Below, piece after piece: positions 1-7,723 of a stretch of DNA of 64,000 nucleotides; position 1 is the stretch's first letter; the number at the start of each line of letters is the position of its first letter. The position numbers and the translations under genes were made by a program. Source of the stretch: WHSW01 sp963705955 (lineage in GTDB: Bacteria; Actinomycetota; Thermoleophilia; Solirubrobacterales; 70-9); assembly GCA_963705955.1 (NCBI GenBank), contig CAVPLH010000009.1:48801-112800 (forward strand), in the 5' to 3' direction. The notes below the pieces were generated by a model, which saw only the letters and a program-made list of their open reading frames with translations, was not told the DNA's origin and ran no database searches.

Positions 1-87
1 CGCCAGCTCGGTCGGCTCACCGCCCGCCAGCGAACGGTGCTCGCACACGAGCTCGAGTCGAAGTCGTTCGCGCGTAGCGCCGGCTGA
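1..87 (+). CDS. C-terminal end of an unidentified protein (partial)
   Basis: Frame 1 is open from the first base to a TGA at 85-87 and encodes 28 residues ending in a Lys/Ser/Arg-rich tail. The remnant contains the segment LTARQRTVLAHELE, a helical, charged stretch. Too little is present to assign a family. It would converge with the minus-strand gene that ends at 171. Nothing else is seen between 88 and 170. Confidence 0.4.
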   Translation, partial: RQLGRLTARQRTVLAHELESKSFARSAG

Positions 88-170
88 GGCTCAACCCAGA
101 GGTCGAAACGGTCGTCGGGGGCGGGTGCCGAAGCGGCGCCCGCCCCGCCGCCGACGTCCGGGGCGGGCGG

Positions 171-560
171 TCAGAAGCCGATGTTGAGCGGCACCGGGCT
201 CGCCCCGGCGAAGAGGAAGAACCAGATCGCGAACAGCAGCACCGCCATCCCGCCGCTCGAGACGAGGATCACCTCGAGCGCCGAGCTGCGCCCGAGCGGT
301 CGGTTGCGGCGCTCCTGTAGCGCGAGGTGGAGGCGGTTGAGCCAGCCGAGGGCGAGGACGACGGCGACGACCGAGACCATGATCCCGAGCATCGTCACCA
401 TCAATGCGGTTCCCAGCGAGGCCGACGCCTGGACCTGGGACCCGATCCAGAGCCAGCCGAGCGGGACGCCGACCCAGAGGACGAGGCACCCGGCGAGCAT
501 GATCAGCACCAAGGCCGCGCTGGCGGGGCCATCCATGATCTGCCGGAACCGGGCCAGCAT
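171..560 (-). CDS. small hypothetical membrane protein (129 aa)
   Basis: Three hydrophobic segments are visible, at roughly residues 15-40, 48-72 and 95-122, separated by a basic loop rich in Arg (around residues 80-92). It is therefore probably an integral membrane protein with three spans. No catalytic motif or known family was recognised. It begins with ATG 11 bases after the stop of the upstream membrane gene and is the last gene of a long minus-strand run, so it is probably co-transcribed with the lipid-transport genes upstream. Function unknown. Confidence 0.6.
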   Translation of the reverse strand: MLARFRQIMDGPASAALVLIMLAGCLVLWVGVPLGWLWIGSQVQASASLGTALMVTMLGIMVSVVAVVLALGWLNRLHLALQERRNRPLGRSSALEVILVSSGGMAVLLFAIWFFLFAGASPVPLNIGF

Positions 561-571
561 CGCCGCGGACG

Positions 572-1072
572 TTAGCGAAGCTTGAACGCCCGCCCGGAGC
601 GTGCCCGAAAGGCGGTCGCGAGAGCGATCGCGGCCCCGATCGCCACCGCGGCGGCGGCGATCAGCCGCAGCGTCGGCGAGAGCAGATCGGGGAAAACGTA
701 GAAGCCGAGCGCCAGTGTGGCGACGCCGGCCGCAGCGGCGAGCATCACCGTGTGCGAGCGATAGCCGCCGAAATGCTCACGGATCGAGAGCTCGAGCCCG
801 GCCAGCGACCCGAGCACGAGCCCGGTGGCGAGCAACGCCGTGCCGCGCTCGCCGCCGACCACCAGCCAACCGATCAGCATCGCGATCGCGATCAGGACGA
901 CGATCTCGACCAGCGGGAATGAGCCCCACGGAGCAGGCGGTCGCTCCTCCTCGATCGGTCGCCGCGGCCGTGGCGCGGGCTTCGGCACGACCTCCGACGC
1001 GGGCGCCGCCGGGCGCTGGTCGGGAGCCTGCGCGGGCCGGCGCGGCCGGCGCTTGCGGCGTCTTTTCGCCAT
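572..1072 (-). CDS. hypothetical membrane protein with basic Pro-rich N-terminus
   Basis: The protein has 166 residues. The first 48 are strongly basic and proline/alanine-rich (starting MAKRRRKRRPRR) and should be cytoplasmic; the rest holds about four hydrophobic spans (roughly residues 52-70, 75-92, 105-125, 130-152). I chose ATG 1072 over a longer in-frame extension because it overlaps the upstream stop as TGATG, a translational coupling arrangement. The extension upstream is the shadow of the preceding gene. No enzymatic motif is visible. Membership of the minus-strand envelope gene run is the only clue to its role. Confidence 0.6.
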   Translation of the reverse strand: MAKRRRKRRPRRPAQAPDQRPAAPASEVVPKPAPRPRRPIEEERPPAPWGSFPLVEIVVLIAIAMLIGWLVVGGERGTALLATGLVLGSLAGLELSIREHFGGYRSHTVMLAAAAGVATLALGFYVFPDLLSPTLRLIAAAAVAIGAAIALATAFRARSGRAFKLR

Positions 1073-1590
1073 CAGATCGCCGGGGGCCGAAGCCCCGTGG
1101 CTAACGGACAACCCGAGGAGAGCTTTACCCGCCACCAGCCGAACAGGATGCCGAGGATCCCGAGTCGCGGGCGCGATTCCCAGCGCCCGCAGCCCGGCTC
1201 GCCGATCTCGGTCTGCGAGATCACCAACCCGCGATGGCGCTCCGGCGCGGCGATCATCGATTCGAGCAGGGCACGGTTTGTGGCCTCGAGCTCGGCTCGG
1301 CGCGCGAGCTCGGCCCGGGCGTCGCGGAGGCGGAGCGAGAGGGAGTCGCGGACCCGCTCGAGGTCACCGAGCGAGAGCACGCGTGGGCCCCCGGGCGCGC
1401 CGATCCCCCATTCGACCCCGGGCCGCGGGAAGGCCGACGCGAAGAGCTCGCCGAGCTCTCGTTCGAGCCGCGCGATCTGCCGCCTCAGATCACCGCGGGC
1501 ACGGCGCTCGGCGCTCGTCGTCGCCGGCTCACCGAGCGCGGTCCCGGCTTGCGGCGCAGCGACGTTGGCCTGCTCGAGCGCGTTTAGCAC
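1072..1590 (-). CDS. hypothetical coiled-coil protein (172 aa)
   Basis: Residues about 25-115 are rich in Arg, Glu, Leu and Ala in a heptad-like pattern typical of coiled coils (for example around RRQIARLERELGELF). A Trp-containing hydrophobic stretch (residues about 145-155) sits near the C-terminus. No known family was recognised. Its stop overlaps the start of the next gene (TGATG) and it starts 72 bases after the B3/B4-domain gene ends, so it probably belongs to the same transcript. It could be a structural or scaffolding partner of the two small membrane proteins downstream; that is inference. Confidence 0.5.
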   Translation of the reverse strand: MLNALEQANVAAPQAGTALGEPATTSAERRARGDLRRQIARLERELGELFASAFPRPGVEWGIGAPGGPRVLSLGDLERVRDSLSLRLRDARAELARRAELEATNRALLESMIAAPERHRGLVISQTEIGEPGCGRWESRPRLGILGILFGWWRVKLSSGCPLATGLRPPAI

Positions 1591-1662
1591 TGAGCTCCTT
1601 CCTACCCGTTGCCTACGGAGCGAAGTCTAATCGCAGCGCTGCTCACAATCCACCGCCGGGGG

Positions 1663-2325
1663 TCAGCTTTCGAGCACGCTCACGGTGAGCCATAGCGCCT
1701 CCTCTACGGCGATCGCGGGCACGCCCCCGACGCCGATCGCGACGAGCATCGTTCGCGAGGTCCGCCGGTCGACCCCCCGGCCCGCGGCAAGCGCTCCGAA
1801 CAGCAGCGCCACCGGGCGCTCGGTGTCGGCGATCGCCAGCGTCCCGGCGGGCAGCTCCCCGGGCCGGCCCTCGAGCGTCTCGCCGCTCGTCGTCGGCCTG
1901 ACCTGGGGCGGGCCTTCGAGCCGGTCGGCGTCGAAGGCGCGCACGGCGACCCCGGACTCGACGATCGCAATCGTCAGCGCGTCGTCGAGCAGGCTCTCGC
2001 TCCTGAAGCCACCGTGCTTGATCCGTTCGAAGACGCGCTCCTCGACCGGGGTCCGCTGGACATCCGGGTCGAGGCCGATGTGGCGGAAGAAGACCCGGTA
2101 GGCCCAGGGGATCGGCTGGTGGCGGAGGTTGATCGCCTGGGGGCCCGAGAACCGGTCGGAGAGCGCTCGCAGCCGCTCCTTGACCTCCCGGCCCGAGCGT
2201 CCGGAGCCGCGTCCGACGATCGCGTAACGCAGCGACAGCCCGGGGAATTCCTCGGTCAGCTCGGCGGCGACCCGGCCCGTGGACGGCGCCCCCTCGGCGC
2301 CCGCCGCCCCTCCGTCGGCGGTCAC
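1663..2325 (-). CDS. B3/B4 tRNA-binding-domain protein
   Basis: A 220-residue protein resembling the stand-alone B3/B4 domain otherwise found in the beta subunit of phenylalanyl-tRNA synthetase. Family-like features are the segment around YRVFFRHIGLDPD, the following ERVFERIKHGGF region and the acidic DDALTIAIVESGVAVRAFD strand. Stand-alone copies are thought to act on misacylated tRNA or related amino-acid substrates, but their roles are poorly defined. The GTG start at 2325 overlaps the upstream stop as GTGA (4 bases), deciding the start. A tRNA-editing-like protein placed behind an RND exporter and a thioredoxin-fold protein is unexpected. Confidence 0.7.
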   Translation of the reverse strand: MTADGGAAGAEGAPSTGRVAAELTEEFPGLSLRYAIVGRGSGRSGREVKERLRALSDRFSGPQAINLRHQPIPWAYRVFFRHIGLDPDVQRTPVEERVFERIKHGGFRSESLLDDALTIAIVESGVAVRAFDADRLEGPPQVRPTTSGETLEGRPGELPAGTLAIADTERPVALLFGALAAGRGVDRRTSRTMLVAIGVGGVPAIAVEEALWLTVSVLES

Positions 2326-3032
2326 CGCTCGACCTCCGCCCTGCGGCGCGACTCGCGCAACAGCCGCTCGGTATCGGCAATCAGCTGCGCCTCGGAGAGC
2401 TCGTCGCTGCCGATCTTCGCCCCACTGAGGATCCCGCCGGGATAGGCGAACGCGACCGTCGGGCAGACACCGACTCGGTAGAGGTTCGAGACCGCCCCAT
2501 CGGCGTCGTATCCGACCGGGATCGTCCAGCCGCGCTGCTCGACTATCCGCCGCGCCTCGTCGCGGTCGTCTCGGACGTCGATCGAGAGGAAGTTGACCCG
2601 GCCCTGAAACCGCTTCGCGACCCGATCGACCACGTCCTGGGTCGGGAGGCAGTCGGCGCCCCCGGTGAACCAGAACGAGATCACCAGCGGGCGGTCGAAG
2701 AGGTCGCAGACCCTGATGATCTGGGGGAGATCGACGTCGCAGGCGGGGGTACGGCGATCCTCGGGCGGGCACGGGTTCGCGGAGGTCTCGCAGTCGTCCT
2801 GAAAGACGTTCGCGTCGCCCTCGGTGGAGCCGCGCAGCTTCGGTACCGCGAACTCCGCCAGCGGCGTGCCGCGATCGGCGGTGTCGGTTCCGAGGATGCC
2901 CGCGTCGCGGTTGCGGATCGTGTTGATCGTCGCGATCACGATCACGACCAGGAAGGCGATCCCGACGAAGGTCGAATAGCGGCTCGAGGTCGAGCGCCGC
3001 TGCCTCGGGGCCGAGTCGCCATCCTCGCTCAT
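2322..3032 (-). CDS. membrane-anchored thioredoxin-fold (TlpA-like) protein
   Basis: 236 residues. One transmembrane helix at about residues 22-42 (FVGIAFLVVIVIATI) follows a charged N-terminus, placing the rest outside the cytoplasm. The outer part carries a thioredoxin-like core: a strand (LVISFWFTGG), a single cysteine where the redox motif is expected (ADCLPT), and a GYDADGAVSNLYRVGVCPTVAFAYPGG segment containing the cis-proline position (split here as ...GVCPTVAF...). The canonical CxxC is absent: the second position is Thr. A cysteine-rich stretch precedes the domain. It starts in a 4-base ATGA overlap with the RND gene and ends in a GTGA overlap with the B3/B4 gene, so the three are translationally coupled. 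Confidence 0.7.
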   Translation of the reverse strand: MSEDGDSAPRQRRSTSSRYSTFVGIAFLVVIVIATINTIRNRDAGILGTDTADRGTPLAEFAVPKLRGSTEGDANVFQDDCETSANPCPPEDRRTPACDVDLPQIIRVCDLFDRPLVISFWFTGGADCLPTQDVVDRVAKRFQGRVNFLSIDVRDDRDEARRIVEQRGWTIPVGYDADGAVSNLYRVGVCPTVAFAYPGGILSGAKIGSDELSEAQLIADTERLLRESRRRAEVER

Positions 3033-5695
3033 CCGTGGTCGGGGGCCGCGCGAGGCCGGTGGCGGCGGCGACGCAGGGCGCCGAGGGGGGCGAAGCCGGC
3101 CTCCGCCCAGACCAGGGCCGCGGGGAGGACGATCAGGACCCCGAGCAGGGCGACGCTGAGGTCGAGCACCGTGACGATGCCGAAGTCGCGCAGCATCCGG
3201 ATGTCGGTCGCGATCAGCGCCGCGAACCCGGCGATCGCCGTGATCCCCGATGCGAGCACCGCCATCCCGGTGCGCGAGTACGCCCGCCGCAGGGCCTCGC
3301 CGACCGGCACGCCCGGACCGCGCTCCTCCTCGTAGCGGGCCGAGAGCAGGACGCTGAACTCGGTCGCGATCGCGATCACGAGCGCCCCGAGGGTCGCGGA
3401 CATCGGGTTCAGCGGCACCCCGGCGATCGCGAGGCCGAGCGCCGACCAACCGGTCGCGAGCGCGATCGGGATCAACGGCACGAGGGCGCGGCGGATCGAG
3501 CGGTAGACCGCGAGCAGCACCAGCGCCACCGCGGCGAGTCCGACGACCGTGAGCAGGTAGCGGTTGCCGGAGAGCGCCGAGTTCGCGTCGGCGGCCAGCA
3601 CCGGGAGCCCGACGACGTCGGCGGTGACGCCTGACGGCGGGTCGTTCCCGGTCCCCGGTGGGTCGATCTCGGAGCGGATCGCGTCGATCAGCTGCTCCTG
3701 CTGGTCGAACGGCATCACCTTGATCCCGAACGCGATCACCGCGGTGTCGCGCTGCTGGTCGAGCACCGCCTGGGAGAAGTACGGCGGCAGCAGGTCGAGG
3801 ACCCGTTTCGCGCGTGCCCGGCTCGGCAGCGCGGGGGCGTCGCTTTCGAACAGGTCCGGGAGCGCGATCGAGGGACAGAGCTTCGTCTGCTGCTCGAGGC
3901 ACGAGGTCGGGGCCCCGGTGAACCCCGCCCGCTCGAGCACCCGTGCCTTGTAGTCGCGCATCCACCCGATCACCGCGGGATCGGTGAAATCAGGGGCGTG
4001 GACCGTGACGTCGACCTCGCCCGAGACCCCGGTCGCGTTCTCGAGCTCGTCGACGTTCTGGAGCTCGGGGAGATTGGCGGGCACGAGCTCGCGGATATCG
4101 GAGATCACCTCGGTGCGCGTCCCCACCGCCCAGCCGCCGATCGCAAGCGCGAGCGCGACGAGCAGCACCAGCCCCGGCGCAGCGATCGCGGCGGCGAGGG
4201 TGCGACGCCCGATCGCCCGGATCCGTTCCGCGCTGCGGCGGCGGGCCTCGCCGGCGGCGGCGAGTGCGGCGGTGCCACCGAGCCGACCCCGGAGCCGGCG
4301 CGCTCGTCCTCCGATCCTCGACTCCGTCGTCCGCGGGGTGAGCGAGAGAAGTGCCAGCCCGGCGCTCAGCGCGACGACGAATGCGATCGCGATCCCGGCG
4401 ACGAGCAAAAGGCCGAAGCCGCGCACCATCGGGATCGGCGACAAGAGCAGGACGAGGAAGCCGACCCCGGTGGCAAGCACCGCGGTGCCGATCACAGGCC
4501 CACCCCGCGCGGCGGCCTCGACTGCGGCCCGGGCGGGCGAGGATCCGCCGGCCCTCGCCTCGCCGAATCGCGCCTGGAACTGGATCGCGTAGTCGACCGC
4601 GAGCCCGACCAGGATCGGCAGCACGGCCAGCGAGGCCATCGTCAAGGAACCCCCGAAGGCGGCGAGCAAGCCGAAGCTGACCGCCGCGGCGACCAGCGCG
4701 ATCGCCAGCGGCAGGAGGCGGATCGGCGGCCCGAAGATCAGCGCCAGGGTGATCGTCATGACCACCAGCGCGGCGGCCAGAAGGACGAAGATCTCGCTCG
4801 ACAGCTTGTCCGCGAGCCCCTCGACGACGACCGGTACGCCGCTGACGACGTAGTCCGCGTCGCGGATCGCAAACGCCGGGTCGGCGACCGCGTCGCGGAT
4901 CAGCCCGATCGCCTCGCGCCGCTCCGACGCGCTCAGCTCGGGCCGCAGCCGGATCGAGATCAGCGCCGAGTCGCTGCTCGGGAACAGATACGAGAAGCGT
5001 GGCTTCGGCTGGCCCGGCCGGCGGCTGTCGAAGACCACCGAGCTGACGAAGGTCGGATCGTCGATCCGCGGCAGCCCCGTCTGGCCGTAGCGGAGCGCGA
5101 TCTGCAGCAGCTGGTTGCGAAAGGCGGTGATCACCTCGCCCGCCGCCGCGCCTGCCGCCGCCCGCTGCTCCGGCTTCGAGAGGCCCTGGCGCCGGGCTGC
5201 CAGCGCGGCGCGGGCGCCCGCCTCGCGCGCCTGCGCGACCGCCGCCTGCGATTGCTCGCCGAGCAGCTTGTCCGCTTGGGTCGCGAACTGGTTCAGGAAG
5301 GTCGCCGGGCCGTAGACGACCTTCGCCGGCTTCAGCTCGGCGAGCCGGGCGCAGGGAGCGGGCGCCGGCTGGTTCGTGATCACCTTGCCGCCCGGGGCGT
5401 TGCCGGCCAGGCAGCCCTCGAGCGAGAGCAACTTGGTCAGGTCCGAGGTGAGGACGAGCTGGCGAAGGTCGCCCTTGACGAGGACGACGACGGCGTCGTC
5501 GCCGAACTTCTGCTTGAAGTCCTGGGTCGCAACGTAAGCCTTCGAGTCGTTGTCGACCAGCTGGTCGGTGCCGGCGTCGGCCTCCAGCCCCACCGCTCCG
5601 ACGAGTCCGACCAGCGCCGCGAGGGCGGTCGCCGCCAAGACCGGCGCCGGGCGCTCGACGCACCATGCCGCAACGCGTGCGAGGAGGTTGCGCAT
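3029..5695 (-). CDS. RND/MMPL-family membrane exporter
   Basis: 888 residues with the duplicated RND layout: an N-terminal helix (about 17-38), a large extracytoplasmic loop (about 40-300), a five- to six-helix bundle (about 305-450), a central linker with a helix, a second loop (about 540-690) and a second helix bundle (about 705-870). The motif VGLAVDYAIQF in the first bundle and IAIATEFSVLL in the second match the conserved GxxxD(Y/F) region of MMPL/HpnN-type lipid exporters; the Asp is kept in the first half and replaced by Glu in the second. The family moves lipids or hydrophobic molecules using proton flow. It follows an MlaF/MlaE transporter set, suggesting a shared envelope-lipid role. 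Confidence 0.85.
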   Translation of the reverse strand: MRNLLARVAAWCVERPAPVLAATALAALVGLVGAVGLEADAGTDQLVDNDSKAYVATQDFKQKFGDDAVVVLVKGDLRQLVLTSDLTKLLSLEGCLAGNAPGGKVITNQPAPAPCARLAELKPAKVVYGPATFLNQFATQADKLLGEQSQAAVAQAREAGARAALAARRQGLSKPEQRAAAGAAAGEVITAFRNQLLQIALRYGQTGLPRIDDPTFVSSVVFDSRRPGQPKPRFSYLFPSSDSALISIRLRPELSASERREAIGLIRDAVADPAFAIRDADYVVSGVPVVVEGLADKLSSEIFVLLAAALVVMTITLALIFGPPIRLLPLAIALVAAAVSFGLLAAFGGSLTMASLAVLPILVGLAVDYAIQFQARFGEARAGGSSPARAAVEAAARGGPVIGTAVLATGVGFLVLLLSPIPMVRGFGLLLVAGIAIAFVVALSAGLALLSLTPRTTESRIGGRARRLRGRLGGTAALAAAGEARRRSAERIRAIGRRTLAAAIAAPGLVLLVALALAIGGWAVGTRTEVISDIRELVPANLPELQNVDELENATGVSGEVDVTVHAPDFTDPAVIGWMRDYKARVLERAGFTGAPTSCLEQQTKLCPSIALPDLFESDAPALPSRARAKRVLDLLPPYFSQAVLDQQRDTAVIAFGIKVMPFDQQEQLIDAIRSEIDPPGTGNDPPSGVTADVVGLPVLAADANSALSGNRYLLTVVGLAAVALVLLAVYRSIRRALVPLIPIALATGWSALGLAIAGVPLNPMSATLGALVIAIATEFSVLLSARYEEERGPGVPVGEALRRAYSRTGMAVLASGITAIAGFAALIATDIRMLRDFGIVTVLDLSVALLGVLIVLPAALVWAEAGFAPLGALRRRRHRPRAAPDHG

Positions 5696-5784
5696 GGGCT
5701 CAGATTAGGGGCGCAGATGAAGCGGGGAGCAGGGAGGGCGGGACGTGGGCGCCGGGGAGCGCCCCGTCCGCTGCGCCACGCCCC

Positions 5785-6795
5785 CTAGTCCATCGCCAGC
5801 GGGCCGTGGGTCTCCGCGTTGAGGAACTGCGAGACGAACTCGTTGTCGGAGTGAAAGAGCTCCTCTGAGGGGCCGGACTCGACGATCTTGCCCTTCCAGA
5901 GCACGGCGATGAAGTCGGCGATCCGCCGCGCCGTGCCGAGGTCGTGGCTGATCACCAGATAGCAGCCGCCGTTCTCCTCGTGGACCTCGCGAATCAGCTC
6001 GCAGAGGAGCGCGGTGCGCACCGGGTCGAGACCCGAGTCGGGCTCGTCGAACATCACGATCGCCGGGTCGAGGACGAGCGCCCGAGCGAAGCCGGCGCGC
6101 TTGCGCATCCCGCCGGAGAGCTCGTTCGGCATCTTGTCCATCGCCTCGGCGAGACCCACCTCGCGGAGGCGGCGGTTGCAGATCTCGCCGATCTCGTCCT
6201 CACCCTTGTCGGTGTGCTGGCGGAGCGGGAACGCGGTGTTGTCGAACACGTTCATCGACCCGAACAGGGCCCCGTCCTGGAACAGCAGGCCGAACTTCTT
6301 GCGCATCTCGAACAGCTCGTCGTCGGTCATCGCGGGAACCGACTCCCCGTGCACGAGAACGTCGCCCGAGTCCGGATAGAGGAGGCCGACGATGTGCTTG
6401 ATGAGCACGCTCTTCCCGGTCCCGGACGGTCCGAGGACCATCGAGATCTGGTCATCGGGAAGGCCGAGGTTGAGGCCGTTGAGGATCCGGGTGCGGCCGA
6501 ACTGCTTGACGACGTCGATGATCTCGATCGCGTCGGTGCCGCCGTGGTCGCGCTTCTTGCCCGTGTGCCACCGATACGGGTTGGGCTCCTTCGGATCGAC
6601 CCCGGGAATCGAGTAGTCGCGGTGCAGGCTGCCGAGCTCCGGCGCGGGCTCCTCATAGGTACCGGCATCCTCGTCGCCGACCGAGTCCGCGAACCGCTCC
6701 TGCTCGGTTGCAAGCTGGGCGTCCTCGGGCTGCTCCTCGGCCACCGCCTCGTCGGTACCGGGCTCCTGGGTGCGCTCTCGATCCTCGTCCGCCAT
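5785..6795 (-). CDS. MlaF-type ABC transporter ATP-binding protein
   Basis: 336 residues. The ATPase core begins at about residue 88 and shows Walker A GPSGTGKS (122-129), Q-loop LLFQDGALF, signature LSGGMRKR, Walker B IVMFDEPDSGLDP and the switch His in ISHD. The SGGM signature and early phospholipid-transport features match MlaF/Mce-associated (MKL) ATPases. About 85 residues of acidic sequence precede the core, far more than is usual. I prefer ATG 6795 over GTG 6798 because the AAGGA/GAAGGA ribosome site is better spaced. It lies 16 bases after the MlaE-type permease and should drive the two permeases at 6.8-8.5 kb. Confidence 0.9.
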   Translation of the reverse strand: MADEDRERTQEPGTDEAVAEEQPEDAQLATEQERFADSVGDEDAGTYEEPAPELGSLHRDYSIPGVDPKEPNPYRWHTGKKRDHGGTDAIEIIDVVKQFGRTRILNGLNLGLPDDQISMVLGPSGTGKSVLIKHIVGLLYPDSGDVLVHGESVPAMTDDELFEMRKKFGLLFQDGALFGSMNVFDNTAFPLRQHTDKGEDEIGEICNRRLREVGLAEAMDKMPNELSGGMRKRAGFARALVLDPAIVMFDEPDSGLDPVRTALLCELIREVHEENGGCYLVISHDLGTARRIADFIAVLWKGKIVESGPSEELFHSDNEFVSQFLNAETHGPLAMD

Positions 6796-6811
6796 CACGT
6801 CCTTCCTTCGC

Positions 6812-7606
6812 TCATCCGCCGATCGGCGCCCTCGGGTTGGCGCCCCAGAAGATCAGGGTGCCCATCATCCCGATGATGTGGACCAGCACGATATTGAGGA
6901 CCATCGACTTCGCGGTCGCGGTCCCGACCCCGACCGGTCCGCCGGAGGCCGTGTAGCCGTAATAGCAGCCGACGAGCACGATCGCGGTCGCCATGAACAT
7001 CGCCTTGATGAGGCTGAATAAGAGGTCGGGCGGGTTCTGAAACATCCAGAAGATCAGGAAGTAGCCGCCCGAGGAGACCTCGCCGATCTGCTCGACCACG
7101 GCCAGATAGGAGGCCAGATAGCCGACTCCGATCGCCGCCAGGTACATGAACGGCAGCGTCATCCAGGCGCCGAGCAGCCGCGTCCCGCAGAGGAAGATCA
7201 TCGGGTTGACGCCCATCACCTCGAGCGCGTCGATCTCGTCGGAGATCCGCATCGCGCCGAGCTCGGCGACGATCCCGGTCCCGACCTTGGCGGCCATCAT
7301 GTAGCCGAACGCGTACGGGATCACCTCACGCAGGTCACACCAGGCGGCAAAGACGCCTGCGTAGGCGGGCGAGCCGACGGAGCGGTTGAAGTAGGCGCCC
7401 TCGATCCCGCATTGCAGGCCCAAGATGAAGACGAGCCCCCAGATGACGATCGTCGAGCCCAAGATCAGGATCCCCGCCTGGCGCAGCGCCTCGCCGAAGA
7501 AGCGCATCACCCGGCCCGTGTAGACGATCCCGAGCACCCGGCCGCAAAAGCGCCCGATGTCGCCGAGCGAGCTGAGCCAGTCTCTTGGGACTGCGAGCCA
7601 GCCCAT
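6812..7606 (-). CDS. MlaE/YrbE-family lipid ABC permease (second copy)
   Basis: 264 residues, the usual MlaE length, with about five to six membrane helices and the family's internal signature region around GTGIVAELGAMRISDEIDALEVMGVNP (residues roughly 115-140; split here). A C-terminal GYTASGGPVGVG segment is also typical. ATG 7606 gives the normal N-terminus; the longer in-frame extension reads through the repeat hairpin at 7648-7716 and was rejected. With the upstream paralogue it probably forms the heterodimeric permease seen in actinobacterial YrbE-A/YrbE-B pairs, powered by the ATPase at 5785-6795. Confidence 0.9.
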   Translation of the reverse strand: MGWLAVPRDWLSSLGDIGRFCGRVLGIVYTGRVMRFFGEALRQAGILILGSTIVIWGLVFILGLQCGIEGAYFNRSVGSPAYAGVFAAWCDLREVIPYAFGYMMAAKVGTGIVAELGAMRISDEIDALEVMGVNPMIFLCGTRLLGAWMTLPFMYLAAIGVGYLASYLAVVEQIGEVSSGGYFLIFWMFQNPPDLLFSLIKAMFMATAIVLVGCYYGYTASGGPVGVGTATAKSMVLNIVLVHIIGMMGTLIFWGANPRAPIGG

Positions 7607-7647
7607 CAGGCGCGCCCGGTCGGGTCGGCGGCCGACGGCGCGCCGGA

Positions 7648-7716
7648 AGCTGGCAGCTGGCAGCTGGCAGGCTGGCCGAAGCACACCGTGCCAGCTGCCA
7701 GCTGCCAGCTGCCAGC
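7648..7716. repeat. heptamer-built inverted repeat between two mlaE genes
   Basis: The left side (7648-7670) is AGCTGGC repeated three times with period 7; the right side (7695-7716) is the same unit in inverse orientation. Arms 7649-7670 and 7695-7716 are perfectly complementary over 22 bases with a 24-base loop. There is no T-run after the stem in either direction, so it is not a classical intrinsic terminator. It lies between the stop of one permease (7724) and the start of the next (7606), inside the presumed operon, so it could stabilise or attenuate the message. Confidence 0.8.
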
Positions 7717-7723
7717 GCTCCGC

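Noticed and set aside
3998..5788. Long plus-strand frame over the RND gene (596 codons)
   Set aside because: Highly charged, repetitive Asp/Gln/Arg sequence without family features; the minus strand encodes a clear MMPL protein.
7648..7716. Rho-independent terminator between the mlaE genes
   Set aside because: Stem is long but there is no T-run in either direction and it would separate co-operonic permeases.
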